Source: Halicephalobus mephisto
Taxonomy: Eukaryota > Nematoda > Chromadorea > Rhabditida > Panagrolaimidae
Assembly (NCBI GenBank): GCA_009193035.1
Contig: SWDT01000330.1
Coordinates: forward strand, 1 to 57,592
Reading direction: 5' to 3'
Length of the DNA stretch: 57,592 nt
Part shown: positions 22,649 through 34,680 of the stretch, piece after piece
How the letters are laid out: each line of letters starts with the position of its first letter
How positions within the stretch are numbered: the first letter of the stretch is position 1
The notes under the pieces: model-generated
Told to the model about the DNA's origin: nothing
The model's database searches: none
What the model saw: only the letters and a program-made list of their open reading frames with translations
Program-made: the position numbers and the translations under genes

Positions 22649-25183
22649 ATGTTTGATTTACCAGTCGGCTTGCGTCAGAGGGATCCAGGATATAAAGTCG
22701 TTTGGTAAAGTTTTTTATTTATATTGTGGAATTTATTTGGATTTTTAGGACTTTTGCGTTTTACCCGAAAAAAGTCAACAAGTTGTTGAAGAAGGATGAG
22801 ATCTTGGCTCTTTCTACTCTTACTGTTTTGAAACACCTGGAGAATGCATTGCCGACTCCTGGAAGATCTCTTACTGAAGTTTCGACGAAAATTTCTTTGT
22901 CTCTCGCTGGTCACTTGTTTTTGGGCGTCGTTCGAATGCATTACTACAAAGCTACATGCCGTTTGACTGATGTTGAGAGAGCTCTTGAACGAATGGATGA
23001 ACCGATCGAAGGAGAACTTGAAATTGTTCGTCGTAGTCCTGACAATCGGATGAGTCCTCCTCAAATCGAAGGACTAATTGACGAACTGGATATTCGTCCT
23101 CCTCCTTTGGAAGAAGAACAGGAAATACCAGAAGCCCCTCCTTTTGCTCCAGAAGAACCAATTACAGACTTCCAACCTCCTGCTGCTGAGCCTCCACCAG
23201 AAGGCGAAGGTCCTCCACCGAGACAACGTCGTGTTCGTAAACGTCGAGCCATTGTGGCTGCAGAAAGCAGTTCTGATGAAGAAGGAGATCGACCTCGTAG
23301 ACGTCGTGGCACGAAGAAAAGAACTGATGGACCTGCTTTTATCGCTCGTCACGAGGACATTACGATGCGAGATGAACCTTTGATGGGAATGATCGAACAT
23401 GAAGTTGCTCAAGATGACTTGATGCCTTTGGAGTATGTTTTTAGGTCAAATACTCCCACTAACCTTTTGTTTTTAGTGAAACCGCTTTTGCCGGGTTGGA
23501 AAATGCCCCCGTTCAGTTGAATGACAACACCGTTATTATTCTCCATGGCATTCCTGGTGCTCAAGCTCCCAGTGAAAGAGTTGGGGAAGTTTCTCAAGAA
23601 TGGGACTTCAATCCACCTCCTGTTGGTGAAATTGCTCCAATAGGTGAAATTGTGTCTGGTGAAGGACAAGATCAGGTTCTTAATCAATTCCCTGGCATTC
23701 CTGGTCAAAACGCAGCATATCCTGGTGTTTCAACAGTTCCACAAATTAATACTGACTATGTCGGTGTTGGTGAAGAAGAAGCTCGCGAATTAGTCAATGC
23801 TACTTTTGTTCCACGAGATGGAAATGGAAATATAGTTCCAATTAACACTTTGTACCGGGAAGCTACTTCTCGCTGCATGACAACGTATGCAAATGTGTCT
23901 GACTCTGGAATCGGCAGAACCATGTACAGAGCTTCCTCAGTTGCTCTGGAGGTGGCTCGTCGTGCATCCCGTGCTTCTCCTTACATCTCTGACATCAGAG
24001 AGGCGTCTGCTCCCCCGGTATTCTTGGATGTTTCTATTCAGCGTCAAGGATCAACTCCGATTCGTGTTATCAATGTTAACTTGAATTATTCACCGAGACA
24101 GATGAATGTTGAGGAGAACTTTGGTGTGCAGACTCCGCGTCGAGGTCTTTCTCCATCGATGCCTACTATTCCTGAAGTTCCCCAGATGGATGTCGATCAA
24201 GAAGAACTTGCACGTCCTGCCAAGAGTCCTGGTCCTAAAGGTCGTCGTCGAAACCAAGGTGGAATCATTCCAGTAGATCTGTTGAAGAATCGGTTCCACC
24301 GGTTCGCGACGAATCGTCAAGCTAAAGGTGTTGCTACTGTTGAAGCTATGATGAATCGTGTCTTTGCTAAACAAATGTCTACTGCGAAAGATTTTTACAA
24401 TATTCTTTCTCTTATGAAAGATGAACAATTGGCCAATAATATCCATGAGTATTTGAAGGCTAATAGAGGTCGACTGCAGAATCGCCGACGACGTTCTGAA
24501 AGACCTTGTAAGTTTTTTCTTTTAGTTTTTGTTTGGAACGAGTAATTTTAGCTGCTAGATCTCGCGACCTTTCTATTCTTCGTTCTCGTGAACTAGGTGA
24601 ACCTTCGGCTGTAGAAGCTGATATTCCAAGTTCGATGCAATTTGACAGTATTCTCCCTGTTGAACGTCCGTTTTCCCCGATGCAAATTGATGAGATTCAG
24701 GGAGTTGGAAGACCTCCGAGTCCGACTCGTTTTGAAGAGCATGAACCGGAATTTGCTCGTCCAAAAACTCCTGAACGTCGGCATAGAGATATTGAGTATG
24801 TTGAGCCTGTGCCTCTTCCTGTTGGAATTGAACACTTGTTGTCTCCACCTCGACCTGCTCCAAAGGATCTGTTCAATCAATCTGTTCGTAAACATAATGT
24901 TGTTCCATGTAACGTTACTCATGATGATTTTTACGAGTTTCTTCTTCGATGTGTTATCCGTGAGAATTGTCCTGTTTTTGTCTACCAAGAAATGGCAAAA
25001 GAATGGCCCCGTTCGTACATTGCTGTCAACTTCCAGAATTTGACGCTTCTTGCTCAACAACGTCGTGTGATGTTGTGCAACAAGGAAAACAAGGTTTCTT
25101 TCCTCGTTATGCCTACTCAAGAATACAAATACAAGATGAGCAAGCTTCTAAGAGACCAAAGAATGGGCTTTGTTCGTGTTTAG
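22649..25183 (+). CDS. Divergent kleisin, RAD21/REC8 cohesin subunit family
   Basis: Four predicted exons, 22649-22704, 22749-23432, 23477-24507 and 24552-25183; 800 residues with consistent phases. Kleisins close the SMC1-SMC3 ring that holds sister chromatids. The N-terminal domain (about 1-105) carries the signature ISLSLAGHLFLGVVRMHYYK at about 67-86 followed by LTDVERALERM. A central acidic/Pro-rich and basic linker (about 120-690) includes FIARHEDITMRDEP, comparable to the EITMRE block of RAD21. The C-terminal winged helix (about 714-790) contains FQNLTLLAQQRRVMLCNKEN, the expected SMC1-binding helix pattern. The first residues (MFDLPVGLRQRD) depart from the usual MFYAHFVL start, so I cannot assign it to SCC1, COH or REC8. 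EIVR at 110-113 fits the loose separase consensus ExxR. Third gene of the likely operon. Confidence 0.8.
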
Positions 25184-25459
25184 GCACTTGTTTTATTATC
25201 TTTTGTACCAGTTAATTGTTCTGAGTTATTGTTTCTTTGAATTGAGTAATTTGAAATCATGTAAAATCATGAAATAACCCTAATTAATTTGATTTGATAG
25301 GTGGAATTTTTGGGGAAATCGGTTTTGTATTGGAGAACAGAATGCCAGAACTGGGTGTTCCCTGAATGTTTTGCAACTTTTTCGCTTTTGTTTTGGATGA
25401 TTTTAGGTGTTTATTTCGGTCGTTTTTTATATCAATTATAAGTGTTTTATGTTAATTGT

Positions 25460-25483
25460 TGTTTTTTAGGGATTTTTGCAAAG
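25460..25483 (+). promoter_or_regulatory. Likely SL trans-splice acceptor before the OCIA-domain gene
   Basis: GTTTTTTAG ends at 25469, 14 bases before the ATG at 25484 and 286 bp after the kleisin stop; a second AAAG site lies directly before the ATG. Confidence 0.55.
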
Positions 25484-26907
25484 ATGAATAAGCCGAATAC
25501 TTGGGATAATACTGATGAAAGCTCTATAATTCCGGAGAACACGGCTCCTGAAGTTGCTGCTATGGATCCTAGTCGTGTTAGTGGACATGATGGTTATCAG
25601 AAAATTTCTCCAGAACAGATGGATTGGTTATTGAAAAGATTGTCATCAGATGATCAAGAAGAACTTGGAAAAGTTTTGAAAAATTGCACATATGAAATGA
25701 CGATGACAAGAGGTCTTCCGTTTTCTGTTTTGGTCACGGGTTCATTGTATTTTGCCCGATCTAGACTTCCTGAGACGTTCAGATTTGGACCAAAAGGATG
25801 GCCGTTTTATGCTTTGGTAGGATTTGGATCATTATGTACGGCGAATTTACTGTCGATGAATACCTGTGGAGATCGGGTCAAGCCTAAAATTTGGGAACTC
25901 TACCACAAAGTAAGAATTTTTTGTTTTAATGTAAATGCAACGACTTAAATAGCCAGTTTTCGGTGTTGAGAATGATTTTGTAGATTTTTATTAATATTTC
26001 CATATATGAACGTTAGCTTTCGAAGATGGATTTAGAAACTTTTGCATCGAAGTACGTAACCCTCTGTTCATTTAGGGGAGGTACATTTCTAAAATATTGA
26101 TAGGGGAATTACCTCAGATTACGAAATAATTCTTGCGGAAATTCGAAATTGTCACGTAGGCTGTTTTATTTCCTAAAAAAGTCCGAAAATGCGTGTCGAG
26201 ACGATTTCGTAAAAGATTCATATATGATTTTTGTAACATGACTGGTTACGAAATGATTTCTACAAAATTGAAAACATTATATAGGCTACTTTGGTTTTTA
26301 TCAAGTTCTAGAAATTTGTAGCAAGGAAATTTCGTAAAAATTGTGGTTTTTGTAATATAAGTAATTACGAAATAATCCATAAAATCAAAGATTTGGGTCA
26401 CTTTAGTTTCTAAAAACTTCTAAAAGTTCGTGTCAGGACAATGTCATAAAAAATTATGATTTTTATAATATATAATTACGAAATAATTCATGCAAAATCA
26501 AAATCGTCACGTAGGCCACTTTATTTTTAGAAAATTTTAGAAATTCGTGTCAGGACCATTTCGTGAAAAATTCACATATGATTTTTATAATTTTATTTCA
26601 GTATCAAGCAAATATGAATGTTCCCAAAAATGCAACGAGTTATGAAGCCTTGAGGGCCAAGAATCGTCAAAATGTCGCTCATCAACCAGTGGATCAATCT
26701 TATCCTTCACCAATTTTGCCAGTTCAAGGAGAACAGTCAGGACAGAATCAGCAGTTTTACAATCCTCGTGGATCCAGACCGGAATCGGGATTTATCTATG
26801 AAGATCCAGCTCCAGTGATGTCCGGAACTCCTTACGACACTTATCCTCCTCAGAATCAACCTGACAATTCTGGTGGTTATGGAGATAAGGGATTTTCTCG
26901 TGGTTGA
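25484..26907 (+). CDS. OCIA domain-containing protein (OCIAD1/asrij family)
   Basis: Two predicted exons, 25484-25909 and 26602-26907; 243 residues. OCIAD proteins are small membrane proteins of endosomes and mitochondria, linked to JAK/STAT signalling and to complex III or prohibitin assemblies. The OCIA domain covers about residues 45-155: a polar helix (SPEQMDWLLKRLSSDDQEEL), the conserved N-C-x-(E/Y) entry LKNCTYEMTMTRGLPFSV, two hydrophobic hairpins, and a terminal MNTCGDRVK resembling the family's MKTCQEKFK. After the intron the tail is Gln/Pro/Gly/Tyr-rich and disordered. The intron has several copies of an ATTACGAAATAATTC repeat. Last gene of the likely operon; the next gene is on the opposite strand and convergent. 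Confidence 0.87.
25950..26580. repeat. Intronic repeat, about 110-120 bp unit, about five degenerate copies
   Basis: In the OCIA-gene intron. Units share TTACGAAATAATTC, AAAATCGTCACGTAGGCCAC-like and TTCGTGTCAGGACAATTTCG-like segments. Similar TTCGTGTC fragments occur at about 46390 and 54600. Confidence 0.75.
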
Positions 26908-27082
26908 ATTGTATTTACAAAACTAGTTTGGAAAAATCTAGGGAAATTTCGAAGTCGTTTCTGTGGAAACTAGTGTTTTTATTTTCGTGAGGAACATCAG
27001 AATCATAAATTATGAAGATCAACCTGACCAATCGGGGAGATTATCCAAGTTTTTGGTTTCATAGCGTTTTGTGTACAAGATT

Positions 27083-30000
27083 TCATAAGGGAATTTTGAA
27101 ACATCCAAGTCGTTTTCTACCAACTTTGATATGATATAGATTGGCTTCTAATTCGATACATCCATCAAGATGGTCGTTCTTTAATTCCATCTGAAAAGTA
27201 ATTAGATCTTATAAAAGCATTTTATGTTTTGGATTTTTTAAAATAATTTAAAAAAGGAGGATTTTTAAGAAGTTCCAAAGAAAAAACGAGAATGAGGACA
27301 ATGCGAGCTGTCAGATTTGCCATTTTTTCCTGTTCTTAGATACTTTGCTCATCTGCGCGCGAATTCGAAAAATCATGATATAAAAATTTTTTGAATTATT
27401 TTAATATGAATTTCTAGAAAGTTAGAATTTAGGTAAAAAGGAACGAGTCAATTGTAACAGTAATTTTCCAGATTGCCATTTTTTCCTGTTCTTAGATACC
27501 TTGTTCATGTGCGCGCGAATTCGAAAAATTACATATCACTTTTTAAATTGTAATTTTTGTAAAGAAATAGGAAATTTAATTTTTAAAAAACTTACATTGT
27601 AAATGTGAACACACAAACTGGCATATTTTTTGAGATGAGGGACTCCGAAACAAGCTGGAGGTGGATTTCTTACTGAAAAAAAATGTAAATTAAATTTAAA
27701 AAGTAAAAATTTACATGAAAGTTCTTTACTGTAGTAGATGTGGTTGTTGATCGACACGCTGAACTCGATTCCGATGTCTTTCGAAATGTAGGTGATGTTG
27801 GTGCAAATGTTATCATTAAGGTGGATTTTCCGGACTCTTACATGTTCACAACATGCGCAATTTTTGTGAGAACAACTGCAGCTGTTGTCTGGTTGGAATT
27901 CTTCAAGGCCTTCTGAATCGTGTTTTTCGTCTTCTAGAAGGTTCAATGGTTGGTTGTATTCATCAACTAAAATAATATTTTTATCGAAAATCTCATCAGG
28001 AATAATCACGATATAAAAATTGGAATTAAACTTTTTTCGAAAATTTAGGTAAAAAAGAAGAAAGAACGAGAGAGAGAGAGAGAGAACGCGAGAGTGGGAA
28101 CTGAGCGAGTCGATTTTGGTCAAATTGCCAGATTTACCATTTTTTCTGTTCTTAGATACCTCGCTCGTCTGCGCGCGAATTCGAAAATTCAAAAAATCAT
28201 GATGTAAATGAAAAATAAAAAAATTTGAAATTACTTTAATATGGATTTCTAGGAAGTTTAGGAAATCCTCAAATTTAGGTAAAAAAACAGAAGACCGAGC
28301 GAGTCAGTTTACCATTTTTTCCATTTTTATGCACTTTACGCGCGAATTCGAAAATTCAAAAAACTACTTTCTCAGATTTTAACTTTTAAAATTAATATTA
28401 TTTTCTTTCTCTCATAAAATTAATATTATTTTCTTTCCCTAAAAACTTACAAAATTGATCTTCGGTTTTTTGTTTTACATTTATCGAAACACGGGCAGTC
28501 TCAGTTTCGAATTTTACTTTTGCTTTTCTGTTTTTTTTGATCACGTTAGTCACGTCAACAATGATGTAATCCTGGATGTCGTCCGGAACGTCAAAAAGCC
28601 GGATTCCGAGGAATATTTTAGTATCCGAAGTCGTGAAACCCTTAGCTACTCTGATTACTGTAGAATCCTCGAATTTGAATTTGTCCTGGTAAGGGGTCCT
28701 CTGCATGGAGCCGTCCAGAAGCATCAGACTCTAAAAATCAAAAATCAATAAAAATAAAAAATCCGGAATTTAAAAAAACATAAAAACAAAAAAGTTTCAT
28801 CTTAAAAGAAATATGAAAATTATTAAATTTAAAAAATATAAAAATATGAAATTTTTAAAATTAAAAAAAATAGAAATCCTAAAAATTTAGAAACGTTAAA
28901 AATTTTATAATTAAAAAAGTAGAAATTTTTAAATTTCGAAATTAAAAAAATAGAAATTTTGAAATTAAAAAGAAATTAGAAATGTTAGAAATTTTAAAAT
29001 TTTGAAATTAAAAAAAATTAGAAATGTTAGAAATTTTAAAATTAAAAAAGTAGAAATTTTGAAAATATGAAGATTTTAAAGTATAAAATTTAAAAATTTA
29101 GAATTTACAAACCTGGAGATCGAATTGATTTTGTGCAGCTAGGACACTGATACCGTAACTGATGTTACATTGCCTTGCTCCACAGAAGTCATCTTCTGGT
29201 TCGAGTTTTATATGGATATCCAGGAAATTTGATTGTTTTGACTGAAAAAATTCTGTAATTTCAAAACAAGTTTTTCTTTTTCTAAGTTATTTTTGATTAG
29301 AATCTATTTCAAGCTGGCCTCAGGCGTTTCAAACTGATCAGTTGCACGTGGTTTGTTTCAAAATAAAAATGTTTTTGAAGAATCGAAGTATATTCTTTCG
29401 ATCAATCGGAAACTATTTTTTGTGTCCGGGAAAAACGATCTTGGGCTTGTATCAGATGATTTCTCTAAAAAGTCAAAAAACAAATTCCAAAAAATTCCAA
29501 TCTGGAATTTTATAAAAAATTTGTTTTATTCCAAAAATTTTCGAAAAAATTAATTTTATAAAAAATTTGTTTTATTCCAAAAATTTTCGAAAAAGTTTAA
29601 TTTTATAAATAATAAAAGTTATTTTTTAATTTAAATTTTATAAAAAATTGTAAAAATTATTTAATTTTATAAATAATAAAAATTCATTTTTAAAAGAATT
29701 TTATAAAATTAAAAAAACCAATTTTATAAAATTTAAAATTAAAAAAACTGATTTTTAAGGAACTTTATAAAATTTAATATTTAAATTTAAAAAAACGATT
29801 TTTAAGAAATTTTATAAAATTTAATATTTAAATTTAAAAAAACGATTTTATAAAATTTAAAATTAAAAAAACTGATTTTTAAGGAACTTTATAAAATTTA
29901 ATATTTAAATTAAAAAAATCAATTTTTAAGAAATTTTATAAAATTTAATATTTAAATTTAAAAAATCGATTTTTTTTATTTAAAAATTTTTATAATGAAA

Positions 30001-32494
30001 AAGAATTCTAATTTTTTTGTTCTGTCTGTGAATAATGGTTTTGTTTGCTAGACGTGATTCTCAAATTAACCTACATCTACTGAATGAAGTAAACATGGAA
30101 GATTTTTAACTTGTTGAATTTCTTTTTTTTAGATCATTTTTTATTTTTTTTCTTTATTAAATTTAAAATTAGGTTATTCAAAAAATCCTTTAAAATAATA
30201 ATTAAATTTTTAAATTATTATTTTTATTTTTTAAATTAATTCTATAAAATTTAAAAAATTTCAGAAATTTTAAAATAATTTTTTCGAATTAATTTTATTT
30301 TTAAAAAAATTAAAAATATTTAAAAAAAATTAAAAAATAATTTTAAATATTTTAAAAAATTAAAAAATAATTTTAAATATTTAAAAAAAAATTAAAAAAT
30401 AATTTTAAATATTTTTAAAAAAATTAAAAAATGTTAAAAAATTAAATAATTTTAAAAAATTCTAAAATTTCTAAAATTTAAAAATGTTTAAAAAATTTTT
30501 GGAATATTTTTTAAAATCAATTTTATTTTTTTTCCAAGAAAAATTGACTTTATTCAAAGAAAATCCATTTTATTTGATAATAGTCCGAAAAGTCAGAGTT
30601 GTTGACTTCTCTACGTTAATTAATACAATCATTATGACGTCATTCCAAAGAAATCAACGAGAATAGATAAAAATTAGGGACTTTTGTGGAGTTTCCTGCC
30701 GTAAGCCAGTTATAGTTTAGTTTCTGGAAGCACTTTGATCTTATTTTAGGTAAAATTCATCATATTAAAAAATTCATAGAAAAAAAATAAAAATAAAATT
30801 TCAAAATTATTAAAAAAAAATAAAAATTTAATTTCAAAATTATTAAAAAAAATAAAACTTTAAAAATTATTAAAAAAATAAAAATTTAATTTCAAAATTA
30901 TTAAAAAAATAAAATAAAAATAAAACTTTAGAAATGATTAAAAAAAATAAAAATAAAATAAAATTTTAAAAATTATTAAAAAAATAAAAATAAAACTTTA
31001 GAAATTATTAAAAAAATTAAACTTAAATTTGAAAAAGTTTAAAAATAAAAAAATTAAAATTAAATTACTTTTTGTAAAATTTATATAAATTAAAATTCTT
31101 TATTTTTTAAAAGTTAATTTTTATTAATTTTGAAAAATTAATTTTATTAAATAAAAATAAAAATTTTTAAAGTTTCATTTTTAGGCCAATTTTACTTTTT
31201 TTCGAACAAAATTGAACAGATTAGATAAAAGTTAAAACATTTTTTTGAATTTTTTCTTCCAAAATATACTGTAATTTTTGAAATTATTTTGAAATTATTT
31301 TTGAAATTATTTTTGAAAATTGATTAAAAAATAAAATTAAAAATTTTTGGTTTTTTTGTCTAGATAATTTTATATAGATTTTTAAATTTTAATTATGTTT
31401 TAAATCAAATTTATTTTATTAAATAAAAATGGATTTTTTGAATTTTGTTTTAAATTAAATTAATTTTATAAAATAAATGTGAAAAATTTGTCACTTTTTT
31501 TCTGATTTATTTTTACCTAAATTTTCGAAATTGTTTTAACTATATTTTAGGTAAACTTTGTTAAATAAAAATGAATTTTTAAAATTAAATTAATTTTATA
31601 AGAAAATGACAAATTTTTAACATTTTTTTTCTAATTTATTTTTACTTAAATTTTCGAAATTGTTTTAACTACATTTTAGGTAAATTTTGTTAAATAAAAA
31701 GTAATTTTTTAAAAAAAAGTGACAAATTTTTAGCATTTTTTTTTCTAATTTATTTTTACTTAAATTTTCGAAATTGCTTTAACTACATTTTAGGCAAACT
31801 TTGTTGAACAAAAATGAATTTTTTACATTAAATTAATTTTATAAGAAAATGACAAATTTTTAACATTTTTTTTTCTGATTTATTTTTACCTAAATTTTCG
31901 AAATTGTTTTAACTACATTTTAGGTAAATTTTGTTAAATAAAAATGAATTTTTTAAATTAAATTAATTTTTTAAAATAAATGTTAAAAATTTGTCACTTT
32001 TTTTAAAATTTACTTTTACCTAAATTTTTGAAGTCATCTCATTTTAGGTAAACTGTGTTGAACAAAAATTTGAATTGAATTTTTTACTTCGATTTTTGAG
32101 TGATTTTGATCTTGTTCCAAGCCCTCGTGATTACTTTCGAAAAAGCTTGATAACTGTTTTTTGTCTAGCTCTGGCGTCTTTCCTGATCGAAAGTGGAAAA
32201 GTCTACCCACGGACAAGGAAAAAAATGATGGATGAACCTAGTTTACAAAAAATGAAAAAAATCGAAAAAAATCGAAAAAATGAAAAAAATCGAAAAAATG
32301 AAAAAAACCGGAAAAGTGGCTAAGAATCAGACGGAGATTGACCGATTCGTTTTTTCAAAGGCCAGTCAACCAATTTTTGCAACATTTTTTAAAATTAAAA
32401 ATTAAAAATTTCGACTTACTTTTTGTTCTTCAATGAGATCCGGAATTCGCCCTGAGGCAAAATTCAAGAAAAATAAAAAATAAATCTTGAACAT
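27083..32494 (-). CDS. Secreted DUF4773-like cysteine-rich protein
   Basis: Six predicted exons: 32420-32494, 29113-29241, 28451-28730, 27715-27966, 27596-27672 and 27083-27190; 306 residues, all phases consistent. Exon 1 encodes a signal peptide (FKIYFLFFLNFASG). The C-terminal part matches DUF4773: a Cys cluster CSCSHKNCACCEHVRV, then NICTNITYISKDIGIEFSVS, RNPPPACFGVPHLKKYASLC and a final GCIELEANL...KRLGCFKIPL. The N-terminal part (about 26-160) is a separate beta-rich region with DDFCGARQCNISYG and KIFLGIRLFDVPDD; I do not recognise it. The function of DUF4773 proteins is unknown; they are secreted in insects and worms. Exon 1 is separated from the rest by 3.2 kb, so its assignment rests on phase, strand and signal sequence. 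Splice phases of the small C-terminal exons are the best support. Confidence 0.75.
27310..28345. repeat. Inverted copies of the AGATGAGCAAAGTATC dispersed repeat
   Basis: Reverse-complement copies of the acyltransferase-intron repeat lie at about 27315-27461, 27473-27535 and 28120-28345, in introns of the DUF4773-like gene. The 27315-27461 copy is almost identical over about 146 bp to 21147-21294. A (GA)n run at 28065-28085 precedes the third copy. Confidence 0.88.
29242..32419 (-). other. 3.2-kb low-complexity first intron of the DUF4773-like gene
   Basis: Almost entirely runs of TTTATAAAATTTAAAATT-like and AAAATTAAAAAATAATTTT-like sequence (29500-30480, 30760-31200). At 31480-32060 there are about five copies of a roughly 127-bp repeat with TTTACCTAAATTTTCGAAAT and ACTACATTTTAGGTAAA. 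I see no exon inside, although the 30020-30110 and 30560-30740 segments are more complex than the rest. Confidence 0.55.
31480..32060. repeat. Tandem repeat, about 127 bp unit, five copies
   Basis: Each unit has GACAAATTTTTAACATTTTT, a TTTTTAC(C/T)TAAATTTTCGAAAT block and TTTTAGGTAAA(C/T)TTTGTT. Confidence 0.85.
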
Positions 32495-33994
32495 TTTTTG
32501 AAAAAATTAGTCAAAAATGCTTCTGTCGGCTTCAGAAGACTCTGTAACTAAAAAAAACTTATTTGTTCGATCTCTAAAAAAGAAAAAAAATGGGCGGGAT
32601 TTTATCGACCACATAGTTTCATTGGAAAAAAAAATAGGCGTGTAATAGACCCATGTTATCATTTTAAATTATTTTATTTTTTATATAAAATAGAAAAAAA
32701 TTAAAACGAAATTGTAAATCAACAAAAATGGACTAATGGTCATTCTAGGTCTCTGTGCACTTTGGTTTATCAGACTCGAAAAACAAGATTACATCCGACC
32801 TTCAACTACAGTGAAACAGTCAAAACAGTCTGGTCTTTTACAAACAATCGTCTTCGATAAAAAGTGAATATTAAAATCAACTTTAAAATCTGTATTTTTA
32901 ATGGGAATTTAAATATTAAAAAACTTTTAAAATTAAAAAAAAATTTTCAAATTTATATTTTTTTTAATTTTTAAAAGTTAAAATTTATATAATAGATAAA
33001 AAGTGAATATTAAAATCAGCTTTAAAATCTGTATTTTTAATGGAAATTTAAATATTAAAAAAATTTTTTAAATTTATATTTTTTAAATTTAAAAAAAATT
33101 AAAATTTAGAATTTAAAAAAATTGAAAAATAGCTTTTAAAAATTCATCATTTTTTAATTTTAAAAATTTATATTTTGGATGAAATTCAAAGTATTAAAAT
33201 TTCTAAATTTATATTTTAAATCGAATTTAAAAATTAAACTTTTTTAATGAAAAAAATTAAAAATGAATTTTTTAATAAAAAAATTAAAAATAAATTTTTT
33301 AATGAAAAAAATTAAAAATGAATTTTTTGAACTTTTAAACTTAATAAACTAGATTAGTCGGAGATTGCTTGGTCGTCCGAATTTTGATTTATAAAAGTTT
33401 ATTTTTAAAAATATTAATTATAAATTAATTCGAAAAAGTACAAATTTTCCGGTCAAAAATCATGAATTTATTTTTAGTTAATTTTATAAAATAAATTTTT
33501 ATTATTTTTATATAAATAAATACTGTAAATTTTATTCATCCAAAAAATAAAAATTTTAAATAAAAAAAAGATAAAAATTTTAAATAAAAAAAAATAAAAA
33601 TAAAAATATTTTAATTTAAAAAAAAATAGAAATTTTTAATTTAAAAAAAAATTTTTTATTTAAAAAAAAATAGAAATTTTAAATTTAAAAAAAAAATAAA
33701 AATTTTAAATCTAAAAAAAAAATTTTTTTTTGATTTTAATATAAAAAAATTTTTATTTAAAAAAAATAAAAAAAAACTTTAAAAAAATTTGTTCAATTGT
33801 TCCCGAATGAACAAATTTTTTCAAAGTTATAAAGTCAGAAGTTGTTTGAGAGTTAGCACCTATATAAACCTCTTAAACTAAAAACTCAGTTTCGTTTTTG
33901 AACTCAACGGTGCACTAAAAAAGTCGGAACTTCCGCATAGCAAATATGCAACGAGTAAGTAGCATTTTTAAAAAAGGGTTCAATAAGTTTTGTA

Positions 33995-34095
33995 CAGTCC
34001 AACTTGGATATAAGATACCCCCTGGGATCAGTCAAAGCGTATGTTATAAGAAAGAATATATTATAATGGGGATATCTTATATCCAAGTTATACTG
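33995..34095. mobile_element. Small inverted-repeat element, TA-flanked, Tigger/pogo-like ends
   Basis: 101 bp, bounded by TA on both sides. The left end CAGTCCAACTTGGATATAAG mirrors the right end CTTATATCCAAGTTATACTG, giving terminal inverted repeats of about 28 bp that run on into GATACCCC / GGGGATATC. The CAGT..AAC start and the TA duplication fit Tc1-mariner/pogo MITEs. It encodes nothing. Confidence 0.8.
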
Positions 34096-34151
34096 TATTA
34101 TATTTCATCTTTTTTTCTTTAAAATAATTACAAAATACCTAGTTCTATATA

Positions 34152-34327
34152 CAGTCGAACTTGGATATGAGATACCCCTTGGGACTGGGTAAAGCGAATG
34201 TTATAAGAAAGAATATATTATAGAGGGGGTCAATTTGAAGACAGATTAACCAAACTCGCTCACTCAGATCGTATGTTATAACACAAGATATATTATAACG
34301 GGGGTATCTTATATCCAAGTTATACTG
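34152..34327. mobile_element. Second, longer copy of the TA-flanked inverted-repeat element
   Basis: 176 bp with the same ends (CAGTCGAACTTGGATATGAG left, TCTTATATCCAAGTTATACTG right) and TA on each side. It shares AATGTTATAAGAAAGAATATATTATA with the first copy but has about 75 bp more in the middle, so the shorter one may be an internal deletion. Confidence 0.8.
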
Positions 34328-34379
34328 TATATATTTTTATAACAGAAAACTTAGTGATTGTTATGTGATATTTTGTTAC

Positions 34380-34680
34380 GGAAAGTCCTATAAAAAATAA
34401 GTAGTACTTCATCATAGACAGTTCTATAACGAATATGTAATGTCTCCATAACAAAGAGCCTATAACGAATATGTAGCATCTTCATCACGAAAGATCCTAT
34501 AATGAATATGTAATGTCTCCGTCATGAAAGATCCTATAGAAAATATATAGCATCTCCGTAATAAAGATCTTATAAAAAATATGTAGCATCTTCGTCACGA
34601 AAGATTCTATATTTTTTGTGTAGCATCTTCGTCACGGAAAATTCTGTGATAAATATATAACCTCTTCGTTAAGAAAAGCT
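34380..34680. repeat. Degenerate tandem repeat with TATGTAGCATCTTCGTCACGA-type units
   Basis: Units of about 28 and 57 bp alternate TAGCATCTTC and TAATGTCTCC versions, each followed by a GAAAGATCCTATAA-like segment. Confidence 0.75.

Noticed and set aside
24360..24480. A winged-helix end at MSTAKDFYNILSLMKDEQL inside the kleisin, with an extra domain after it
   Set aside because: The match FQNLTLLAQQRRVMLCNKEN in the last exon is better placed and closer to the RAD21/REC8 pattern, so the true winged helix is at the C-terminus.
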